A DNA stretch of 22,865 nucleotides. Origin: an uncultured Opitutales bacterium (GTDB taxonomy: Bacteria; Verrucomicrobiota; Verrucomicrobiia; Opitutales; Intestinicryptomonadaceae). Both the position numbers and the translations under genes were made by a program. The stretch is taken from the NCBI GenBank assembly GCA_900545715.1, contig URAJ01000035.1, positions 1 through 22,865 of the forward strand, given 5' to 3'. Positions 16,371-22,865 of the stretch are shown piece by piece. The notes below the pieces were generated by a model. The model worked only from the letters and a program-made list of their open reading frames with translations. It ran no database searches and was not told where the DNA came from. The first letter of the stretch is position 1. Every line of letters starts with the position of its first letter.

Positions 16371-16612
16371 TTGTATAATTCAAAAATTCTGTTATGCTTA
16401 AGCGCCAAAAACGGCTGGCATTTTTTGCGTTGAAGCGGAGGAAAATGATGGCTGTATTGCAGGTTTAACTCTTACTTTACCGATGGTTTTACGCCAATTT
16501 TAGAATAACTATTAAAATATGTCGAGAGGATTGTGGAAGGCGCGCGATGCAAATTGTTGAGCCCGTGCCCCGAAATTTTACTTGGCGAATTTCCATGTAA
16601 AATTTTTTGCGG
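16371..16612 (+). other. Possible small transcript with mini-ORF, in the gap after the chemoreceptor-like gene
   Basis: The gap 16295-16731 holds no ordinary gene. A TATAAT box occurs at 16374-16379, and a weak pair TTGTAT/TATGCT occurs at 16371-16376 and 16393-16398 (16-base spacer). A very strong ribosome-binding sequence, CGGAGG, starts at about 16437 and precedes ATG 16445, which opens a frame of only seven codons (MMAVLQV). A terminator-like hairpin (16573-16581 with 16597-16605, T-run 16603-16608) ends the segment. It could be a small RNA, a leader peptide, or the decayed start of a lost gene. Confidence 0.35.
16573..16608 (+). terminator. Probable + strand terminator hairpin
   Basis: AAATTTTAC (16573-16581) pairs with GTAAAATTT (16597-16605). 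The stem continues inward after one T-T mismatch as TGG/CCA, and T-run 16603-16608 overlaps the end. It may terminate the chemoreceptor-like gene or the possible small transcript. Confidence 0.5.
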
Positions 16613-16662
16613 AGTAAACCGTAAATAAGCGGACATCCCCTAACAAACTGCCCAAAAATACG

Positions 16663-16739
16663 CCAAATAATTGCCAAGTATAAAGTATGGAATTTTATGC
16701 CGTATCTTTCCGCGCAGTTTGCTTAGGGCCATTATTTGG
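16663..16739 (-). terminator. Long-loop inverted repeat at the gspF 3' end, possible terminator
   Basis: CCAAATAATTGCC (16663-16675) and GGCCATTATTTGG (16727-16739) are complementary at 12 of 13 positions. The second arm covers the gspF stop codon. On the - strand the stem is followed by TATTTTT, which suits a terminator with an unusually long loop of about 50 bases. A second 8-bp pair (16644-16651 with 16714-16721) interleaves with it. Confidence 0.4.
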
Positions 16740-17970
16740 ATATCAATCCGTGGCTGATTCCAAGTATGCTCAAAACTATTCCAACCGCGAATATCAAAAC
16801 CAGCGCGAATGCCAATGCAAGCGCAACCCCGCCAAGTGCGCCGGTTGAAAGCTTTATCCGCCTGTTCAGCGATTCAGAGTGCGATTTCCCTATTTCCGCG
16901 AATGCCGATACAAGGCTGCCGGTGCGCTCGCCTACGGAGACAATATCAATGTCCTCCTCGTCTATAATTCCAAATTTCTTCAAAGCGGCCGATATAGGGG
17001 CGCCGTCGTTTACGGCAACTCTAAAACTTTGTATTCTCGACCGCATTAAAGAGTTCTTTACGGACTTTTCGGCGAGCCTGAATGTCTCGGTGGTATTTAC
17101 GCCGGAAGCGAAAAGAGTCGATGCGAGCGTCGAGAATCTGCATAGGTCGGAGTCTGAGGCGATTTTCCCTATCACCGGTATTTTCAAGAGGAATGCGTCA
17201 GTTTTTAAAAGCCCTTCTGGAGTCTTGCGCACGAGTTTGACAGCGATAAATGCAATAACGACAAGGGCGGCTGCAATCGGAACACCCGTCGTAAGCACCG
17301 AGCCTATCGTTTTCATAAGCACAATGGGCCCGTTTTCTCCCGCGCCGATATTCGACATCATAGACTCTATCCGCGGCAGCATGAAAAATAAAAACAGCAA
17401 CACGACTCCGGAGGCCATAACGCATAGAAAAACCGGATATGCGAGGGCCGATATTATTGTGCGCCGTAGTTGCCTTCGCGCCCCTATGTAAGATATTATG
17501 TTTTCAAAGACAAACCCGAGGTTGGCGGTCGTTTCGCCGGCTTCGACAAGGTGCGTTATGCAGGGGTCGAAAAGGGCGGGGTACTTTTTTAGAGCATCGG
17601 AAAGCGTCCGGCCTTCGCTTAGCTCCTTGTAAAGTTCGCGGCAGAGGACTTTTGTACGCGCGTCAAGGGATCTTTGGGCGAGGGATTTTAGCGCGTCGCT
17701 GACAGGCATTCCCCCGCCGCCGCAGAGCTGGAGAAGCTTTTTAAAGAATGCAAGCGAAGTCTTTTCTCCGCCGAGATTTATTTTTGAAGCGTCGGATTCC
17801 GAGCTTTTCGAAGGTTCGGATGCGCCCGCCGAATCCGCCCTCTCGGCTGAGACGGGAACTAGCGACATTGCCCTGAGCTTGTTGCACGCGTCTTTATAGT
17901 CGGCGGCGTCAAGTTCTCCGGATACGATTTTGCCGTTTCCGGACATCGCCCTGTATTTATACTTTCGCAT
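16732..17970 (-). CDS. gspF: Type II secretion inner-membrane platform protein GspF
   Basis: 412 residues, the usual size for GspF/PilC. It has the N-terminal [19 protein letters not shown] segment, then two T2SSF repeats: residues about 75-195 ([40 protein letters not shown]) and about 275-400 ([36 protein letters not shown]). Membrane helices lie at about 172-195, 225-248 and 378-402. The protein forms the inner-membrane base that couples the GspE ATPase to pseudopilus assembly. Its start overlaps the gspE stop by 14 bases, which implies translational coupling. It is the last gene of this operon; no pseudopilin gene follows, so gspG and the rest must lie elsewhere. A pilus role (PilC) cannot be wholly excluded, but gspD upstream favours secretion. 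Confidence 0.93.
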   Translation of the reverse strand: MRKYKYRAMSGNGKIVSGELDAADYKDACNKLRAMSLVPVSAERADSAGASEPSKSSESDASKINLGGEKTSLAFFKKLLQLCGGGGMPVSDALKSLAQRSLDARTKVLCRELYKELSEGRTLSDALKKYPALFDPCITHLVEAGETTANLGFVFENIISYIGARRQLRRTIISALAYPVFLCVMASGVVLLFLFFMLPRIESMMSNIGAGENGPIVLMKTIGSVLTTGVPIAAALVVIAFIAVKLVRKTPEGLLKTDAFLLKIPVIGKIASDSDLCRFSTLASTLFASGVNTTETFRLAEKSVKNSLMRSRIQSFRVAVNDGAPISAALKKFGIIDEEDIDIVSVGERTGSLVSAFAEIGKSHSESLNRRIKLSTGALGGVALALAFALVLIFAVGIVLSILGISHGLISK

Positions 17971-19654
17971 GGCTTACGGCTTCGTCGTTTAAGTTTGCGT
18001 AGCACATTATTTCGTCGAGCCCGCTTATTCCGCGCTTTACGAGCTCCCACCCGCATTCCTGCAATGTGCGCATTCCGTTGGCGCGGGCGGCCTCCCTTAT
18101 TTCTCTCGCAGAAGCGCGCGAGACTATCATTGAATGTATGTATTCGGTGACCAAAAGTATCTCAAATATGCCGACTCGCCCGTAATAGCCTATCGAGCGG
18201 CATTTGTCGCAGCCGTGCGGCATTTTTATACCTCCCGCGAACTCGAGCTCCGATTGCGGAATGCCGAGGGTTGCGAGGCTTGATGAGAGCTGCTGTCTTG
18301 TGTAATTTGCGGGCACCGCGCATTTGCAAAGCCGCCTTACGAGCCTCTGGGCGAGTATCATCTCCACGGAGGAGGCTATGAGAAACGGCTCTATGCCCAT
18401 ATCGACAAGCCTTGTGAGCGCGCCGGCGGAGTCGTTCGTATGCAGAGTGCTAAGCACGAGGTGCCCTGTAAGCGACGCTCGTATTGCTATGTCCGCCGTC
18501 TCCCTGTCGCGTATTTCCCCGACCATAATTATGTCGGGGTCCTGGCGCAGAACCGAGCGCAGAACCGACGAAAACGTAAGCCCTATTTCAGGATTTACCT
18601 GCGTTTGATTCACCCCCTCAACTTCGTACTCGACAGGGTCCTCAACCGTTATTATTCGGACTTCCGGCGAGCGCAGACGCCGTATGAATGCGGTCAATGT
18701 CGTCGATTTGCCGGAGCCGGTCGGGCCCGTGACGAGTATTATTCCGTGCGGCAGCGAAAGCGGGCGCGCTATTTTTGCGGCGTCGTCCGGCAGAAACCCG
18801 AGATCTTCTATCGTGACAGGCCTCGATTTCTGATTGAGCAGTCGCAGCGAAACGCTCTCCCCGTAGAGGGTAGGCAGCGACGACACTCGTATGTCAATCT
18901 CCTCTCCGCTCTTGGACCTGAAAGCTATGCGCCCGTCTTGCGGGCGGCGCTTTTCAGAGATGTTCAGGCGCGCCATTATTTTTATTCTCGATATGATTGC
19001 GTCCTTAAACTTTACGAGATTGTCGGGGACTGACACGGAAGTCATATCGCCGTCGATTCTGTATCTTATTGCGAGGCTGTCGCGGCGGGGCTCTATGTGA
19101 ATGTCGGTTGCCCTATCGGCGAGGGCTCGCGTTATTATTTCGTTTACGAATTTTATGATTGCGGCGTTTTCGTCCTCTTGCGTTTCGCTTTCGGATATGT
19201 CGGAAAAATCGTCGGCGTCCCTGCCTTCAAGGGATTCCGCGCCGACGCCGAAACTCTCGGCAATCTTTCCCTCAACGAGAGAGTATGGCGCGAGCTTTAT
19301 CGGGGGGATTCTTCCGGATATTGCGCATATCCATTTTATAGCGTCGTCCGACGGCGGCCATGTGAAAACAGCCGTGCCGTCGGAGAGCGGAAGACAGCGG
19401 TACTCGTTTATTATTCTGAGCGGAAGCAGGCTTTCGGCGTTCTCCGGAATTTCAATGCTCTCGACAGCTTCAAGGCCGACAGTCTCGGAAAGCCCGCGCA
19501 CTATTTCGGACTCCGTAAAATTGCCGTGCTCCAATAAAAACCGCGGCTTTCTCGGGTCGGCGCAGGCATCGAATTTCGAGGCGTCGTCCGGTGAGAGCTT
19601 TTTCTTAAACTCGGCTTTCGCCGCTTCTATTTTCTTTTCGTAGGAAAGTGACAT
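17957..19654 (-). CDS. gspE: Type II secretion ATPase GspE
   Basis: 565 residues. The N-terminal domain (about 1-130) has the GspE/PilB pattern ending ...[12 protein letters not shown]. The catalytic domain follows: [19 protein letters not shown], Walker [10 protein letters not shown] (310-318), Asp box around [13 protein letters not shown] (335-347), Walker [10 protein letters not shown] (375-383) and His box LSTLHTNDS (401-409). The C-terminal zinc-binding cysteines are Cys443, Cys445, Cys482 and Cys485. The first pair reads C-x-C where C-x2-C is usual, a small oddity. The enzyme hydrolyses ATP in the cytoplasm to drive pseudopilin assembly through GspF. Only 4 bases separate its ATG from the stop of the upstream PilP/GspC-like gene. 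Confidence 0.97.
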   Translation of the reverse strand: MSLSYEKKIEAAKAEFKKKLSPDDASKFDACADPRKPRFLLEHGNFTESEIVRGLSETVGLEAVESIEIPENAESLLPLRIINEYRCLPLSDGTAVFTWPPSDDAIKWICAISGRIPPIKLAPYSLVEGKIAESFGVGAESLEGRDADDFSDISESETQEDENAAIIKFVNEIITRALADRATDIHIEPRRDSLAIRYRIDGDMTSVSVPDNLVKFKDAIISRIKIMARLNISEKRRPQDGRIAFRSKSGEEIDIRVSSLPTLYGESVSLRLLNQKSRPVTIEDLGFLPDDAAKIARPLSLPHGIILVTGPTGSGKSTTLTAFIRRLRSPEVRIITVEDPVEYEVEGVNQTQVNPEIGLTFSSVLRSVLRQDPDIIMVGEIRDRETADIAIRASLTGHLVLSTLHTNDSAGALTRLVDMGIEPFLIASSVEMILAQRLVRRLCKCAVPANYTRQQLSSSLATLGIPQSELEFAGGIKMPHGCDKCRSIGYYGRVGIFEILLVTEYIHSMIVSRASAREIREAARANGMRTLQECGWELVKRGISGLDEIMCYANLNDEAVSHAKV

Positions 19655-19658
19655 GTTT

Positions 19659-20504
19659 TTACCGCCAGTTTATGCGTTTTGCCTTTGGAACCTCCACCCT
19701 CTGCGGCGGAATCCACATTCTATAACGGTTTTGCCGGTTTGACTGCTGGTTGGTTTTTTGCGCCGTGGCCGCGGCCTTCGGCGGCGGGGGCGGAGCGGGA
19801 GCAGGCTCGTCGGGGCTTTTCAGCGTTATGACAAATTCGGATATCGAATTTGAAATCACTACGCTCATTGTGTCTTCGTCAAAAAAGTCCACCCTGTACG
19901 GTATCTCGTCCGAAATTCGCCCCTTTAACACGAGTGCGTACGATATTTTGGATTCTATATCCGTGATGACAAAATTCCACTTCCCGTCGATAAAGCAGGC
20001 GCATGTAAGCTCGAGGCTCGCTTCAGTTTTCTCATCTTTGCCGGATTTCCCCGCGGGAGAATTTCCAAACGGATTCCTGCCCAGTAAAGATTCCGCGCCG
20101 ACGAGAGCGGGTATTGTACTGTTTCCGCCGCCTGCATTTTCTCCTTGTGGATTTTTGCCGTTTAAAGCAGTGCCCTCAGCGGGTTTTTGCGCCTGTTCCG
20201 GTTCAAGCCCTGTACCGCCCGTTGCGCCTTCTTCGCCGCTATCAGAAGCGTTTTCTTCTTGTGCAGATTTTTCTGCAAAACCCGCTTCGGAAGGCGGTGG
20301 CTGCCGGACATCTTCCCCTGTGGGCGGCGGAGGTTGCCGAAAGTTTTCTTCCGGCGGGGGCGGGGGAACGCCGTCAGAATACTGGGGCGGCAGTTGCCCG
20401 CCGCGCGTAAAAGAATTTCCGCCCGCCGCGTCGTCTCCGTTTCCCTGGGCGGTTGCCGTCAAGAATGCGGAGCATACAATTATTGTAGCAATCAATGTCT
20501 TCAT
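19659..20504 (-). CDS. GspC/PilP-like periplasmic linker protein of the T2SS
   Basis: 281 residues. There is a signal peptide ([20 protein letters not shown]) and then a proline-rich, low-complexity stretch with repeated RQPPP units (about 35-75) and acidic Gly/Glu/Ala residues. The segment SLLGRNPFG (139-147) leads into a beta-rich domain of about 70 residues (162-230: [55 protein letters not shown]). Its pattern resembles the homology-region beta domain of GspC and PilP, which binds the secretin N0 domain. A second proline-rich stretch and a basic tail end the protein. Assignment rests on this resemblance and on the position between gspD and gspE. The start overlaps the gspD stop as ATGA (20501-20504). 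There is no transmembrane anchor beyond the signal sequence, unlike classical GspC. Confidence 0.72.
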   Translation of the reverse strand: MKTLIATIIVCSAFLTATAQGNGDDAAGGNSFTRGGQLPPQYSDGVPPPPPEENFRQPPPPTGEDVRQPPPSEAGFAEKSAQEENASDSGEEGATGGTGLEPEQAQKPAEGTALNGKNPQGENAGGGNSTIPALVGAESLLGRNPFGNSPAGKSGKDEKTEASLELTCACFIDGKWNFVITDIESKISYALVLKGRISDEIPYRVDFFDEDTMSVVISNSISEFVITLKSPDEPAPAPPPPPKAAATAQKTNQQSNRQNRYRMWIPPQRVEVPKAKRINWR

Positions 20505-22865
20505 TTTCTCACGCCCGGCGTAAACCTGCGCACTTTTGCCTTGCTTGGCGCTGTGCTATTGCCGCTGTCGGCATTGTTGGCCTCGGCGGCTTTATCGGCA
20601 GATGCGCTTTCTTCCACGGCGGAAGTGTCTTTCTCCGATTCGGATTCTGTTTTCTTGCCTTCGTCCGGATTCTTAAACGCCTCTTCGTTTCTGCCCTTCG
20701 GAAGTATCGTGCGCAACGCCGAGCTTCTTGCCGACTCGGCCTGTCCGAATCCGTCAGTCTCGGGATCGTAAAACCTGCCGGTTCTCAAATACAAGTCGAG
20801 CTCTTTCGATATCGGGGACTTGTCCATGCCGGTATCTTTCATTATGGTGTCCACCGCGGCGCTGCTTATGATAGTCGGGCGGATAAATATGACGAGTTCA
20901 GTCCTTGTGCGCTGGTCGTTGGTGGGCTTGAAAAGTTCCCCGATTACAGGTATGTCGGATAGCAGCCAAACTGCCTGGTCGGTGTCGGTTGCCTCGGTCT
21001 GTTGGAGCCCCGCCAAAACTATCGTCTCGCCGTCGCGGGCGCTAACAAAGCTCTCGGCCTCTCTCGTGCCCTCTATCGCTTGGCGCGTGTCGTTGACCTC
21101 CATGTAGTCAAGCACGGAACTCGCCGTCTGTTTTATGTCGAGCTGCACAACGCCGTTGTTGCCTATAAGCGGCGTCACTTCGAGTATTATACCGATGTCG
21201 CGCCACTCGACCGTATCTTGCGTTGACGGAAAATTGCCCGTATTGTAGGTCGTTGTTCCGGTTATGAAGGGGTATTTTTTTGATACGTTAATGGTGGCCT
21301 CCTTATTGTGGGTTGTCACTATCGAAGGCGCTGATAGGATTTTTACTTTGCTGTTTTCCTCGGCAATGTTGAATATCGCGGAAAATCCCTGCTCGTTCAT
21401 CGAAAGAACAAATGCGTTTTCCCCGGAGTCGTTTAGCGAGCCTACCGAAGTGTTGCCCCTCCATCCGCGCGGCGTCACGCTCCCGTCCGACGACGTGCTC
21501 GAGACTGTGGAGTAGTCAAGCCCGAAAGTCGAGAGCCCGGAAACTTGCTTGTCGGTCAAAGTGACCTCTGTTATTATGACGTCTATCTTTACCTGCGCGA
21601 GCACCACGTCGACCTTTTCAATTATATTTCTTATTTGCATCAGGTCGGTTGACGTGCCGTAGGCGACTATCGAATTGCTTCGCTCGTCGGCGACTATTGT
21701 GACGTATTCGCTGAACTGCAAGGCGGCGCCTGTGGGGTCTGCTGTCAGGTTGGTTGGCCTGGCGGCTTGCTGGCCCCTGTTTATCGCGTTGCGGTTTTGC
21801 GCGTTTGAAATCATGTTTCTGCGGTTTGTGGCGGCTACCCTTGCCGCTTCGGCAGCGTTGTTGCTCTTAACGGCGGCCTGTTGTCCCTTGACTATCTGGT
21901 TGAGGACTGTCGCAACATCTTTCGACTCACCGTGGCGTATATAGAATACTTCGCTGCGCGTCAATGGCTGGGCGTCGGTATCGAGCGCATCGATGATTTT
22001 TTTTATGTGTTTTAGGTTGCCCTTGGGGGTGACCACTATCAGCTGGTTTGTGCGTTCGTCCGACTCAATACTGGTTTTTGCGAGGTATTTTTTTAGGGCG
22101 TCGTTTTGTATTGTGGAAAGCTTGCGCTTTGCGTCGTCGGCGCCCACGTTTTTAAGCATGAAAAATCCTATCTCCTCGTTTATCGACGGCTCCACGTCTA
22201 TTTTCTCGAGCAGCATTTCTATGCGCTGGTGGTTTGCCACTGTGTCAGTCAGAAAGAATGCGTTGCTTCGCGGAAACAAAGATAGAGACGCAACGTTGTT
22301 GGGCGATATGAAAGTCGAAAGCGTCTGGGCGAGGGTCTCGATGTCGACATATTTGAGCTCGTAAAACTTTGACGCGAACGCGTTGCTTGTCGGCAGGTCC
22401 GACGCCTTTCCGGATATGTAGGTTGGAGCCTGTGCGTTTACCCCCTGTGAAGGCGACACTTTAAAGAATTTTTCGCCCATCTGGACGACTGCCATTCCGT
22501 TTGCGGTAAGGAGCGATTTTATAGCCAATATAGCTTCGTCGCGCGGAAGCTTGCCTTTTGAAGCAAAGTTAATTTTCGCGTTTGGAAGGCCTGAGGAGGT
22601 TATTGCGACTTGCCCTGTGAGCTCCTCGAGGATTTTTATTACCTGCATTGGGTTTTCGTCCACGAAATAGAACGGCCCTTGCAAATGGTTGTCGGTTTTA
22701 GGTTCCTGCTCCCTCGCAAAGCGGTTCTTGCTGAAATTTTCGCCCCTGACTACAAATCTGCCGGCAGGCCTTGGCGGTTCGTCATTCTTTTGAGCGGAAC
22801 TTTGCCCGCTTTTTGCGGATTGCGCGGCAGGCTGGCTCGCCGCCGCGGCGTTTGCGGCCGCGGGG
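20501..22865 (-). CDS. gspD: Type II secretion outer-membrane secretin GspD, 5'-truncated by the window edge
   Basis: The frame stays open to base 22865, so the signal peptide is missing. About 787 residues are visible. An Ala/Gln/Pro/Lys-rich linker comes first, then an N0-like domain (PFYFVDENPMQVIKILEELTG), then N1-N3 repeats (NAFFLTDTVANHQRIEMLLEK; NQLIVVTPKGNLKHIKKIID; NSIVAYGTSTDLMQIRNIIE). The N3 repeat has an Asn/Ala/Arg-rich insertion. The secretin barrel follows, with the signature LSDIPVIGELF (about 20927-20959) and TELVIFIRPTII. A C-terminal tail of about 110 residues is Glu/Ser/Ala-rich and may hold the pilotin-binding segment. The protein forms the outer-membrane exit pore. A TTG at 22684 is not the start. 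It is the first visible gene of a tightly spaced operon (gspD, gspC/pilP-like, gspE, gspF). Confidence 0.95.
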   Translation of the reverse strand, partial: PAAANAAAASQPAAQSAKSGQSSAQKNDEPPRPAGRFVVRGENFSKNRFAREQEPKTDNHLQGPFYFVDENPMQVIKILEELTGQVAITSSGLPNAKINFASKGKLPRDEAILAIKSLLTANGMAVVQMGEKFFKVSPSQGVNAQAPTYISGKASDLPTSNAFASKFYELKYVDIETLAQTLSTFISPNNVASLSLFPRSNAFFLTDTVANHQRIEMLLEKIDVEPSINEEIGFFMLKNVGADDAKRKLSTIQNDALKKYLAKTSIESDERTNQLIVVTPKGNLKHIKKIIDALDTDAQPLTRSEVFYIRHGESKDVATVLNQIVKGQQAAVKSNNAAEAARVAATNRRNMISNAQNRNAINRGQQAARPTNLTADPTGAALQFSEYVTIVADERSNSIVAYGTSTDLMQIRNIIEKVDVVLAQVKIDVIITEVTLTDKQVSGLSTFGLDYSTVSSTSSDGSVTPRGWRGNTSVGSLNDSGENAFVLSMNEQGFSAIFNIAEENSKVKILSAPSIVTTHNKEATINVSKKYPFITGTTTYNTGNFPSTQDTVEWRDIGIILEVTPLIGNNGVVQLDIKQTASSVLDYMEVNDTRQAIEGTREAESFVSARDGETIVLAGLQQTEATDTDQAVWLLSDIPVIGELFKPTNDQRTRTELVIFIRPTIISSAAVDTIMKDTGMDKSPISKELDLYLRTGRFYDPETDGFGQAESARSSALRTILPKGRNEEAFKNPDEGKKTESESEKDTSAVEESASADKAAEANNADSGNSTAPSKAKVRRFTPGVRK

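Noticed and set aside
15610..16383. 257-codon frame antisense to the chemoreceptor-like gene
   Set aside because: Ser/Ala-rich mirror of the real gene's codon pattern; the + strand has recognisable membrane helices and hairpin tip.
16736..17491. 251-codon + strand frame over gspF
   Set aside because: It is the complement of a clear GspF gene and shows no family features.
19978..20410. Proline-rich RQPPP repeats in DNA as a possible tandem-repeat element
   Set aside because: The units are irregular at DNA level and are explained as a low-complexity protein linker.
19750..20523. 257-codon + strand frame over the PilP/GspC-like gene
   Set aside because: The Gly/Ser/Pro composition is the complement of the proline-rich linker; the - strand frame has a signal peptide and operon overlaps.
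22684..22684. TTG at 22684 as the gspD start
   Set aside because: The frame continues upstream to the window edge with a linker typical of secretins, so the real start is outside the window.

Overview
The window looks like a chromosomal segment of an anaerobic, polysaccharide-using Gram-negative bacterium. My best guess is Verrucomicrobiota, Opitutae-like (Lentisphaerota is the alternative). The guess rests on the mix of a biotin-dependent Na+ decarboxylase pump, a succinate-type CoA-transferase, a GH97 glycosidase and a type II secretion (T2SS) operon that carries a PilP/GspC-like gene instead of a canonical gspC. It also rests on a large protein with the motif NRCSITGDLLGAPNWHRY, which I associate from memory with this phylum. 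No rRNA, tRNA, CRISPR array, transposase or phage gene was seen, and the coding style is uniform, so nothing points to recent transfer.

Left third, + strand (1-3573): the end of a biotin carboxyl-carrier protein, an OadB-type Na+ pump subunit and an acetyl-CoA hydrolase/transferase-family succinate CoA-transferase. Together they suggest a decarboxylase/CoA-transfer module of succinate-propionate fermentation. Each gene is followed by a hairpin, and the one after the biotin gene is a textbook intrinsic terminator. The OadB carries an unusual insertion of about 160 residues that looks like a biotin-less, split biotinyl-type fold.

Middle (3574-11352): a predicted helical-repeat lipoprotein; a small membrane-anchored coiled-coil protein divergent from an ApbE-like flavin transferase; a hairpin-rich gap of 385 bases; a secreted GH97 alpha-galactosidase-like enzyme with a strong terminator; a NYN/PIN-fold RNase of the YacP type; and about 390 bases without a gene.

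Right part (11353-22865): a charge-segregated protein, probably nucleic-acid related, on the - strand, divergent from a small exported protein of unknown function. Next comes a membrane protein with a degenerate chemoreceptor signalling tip (+). Convergent to it is a - strand T2SS operon gspD (cut by the right edge) - gspC/pilP-like - gspE - gspF, with tight overlaps. The gap of about 440 bases between the chemoreceptor-like gene and gspF holds a possible small transcript and paired inverted repeats.

Most starts lack a clear Shine-Dalgarno sequence, and four candidate starts share the context YTAAAA-ATG.
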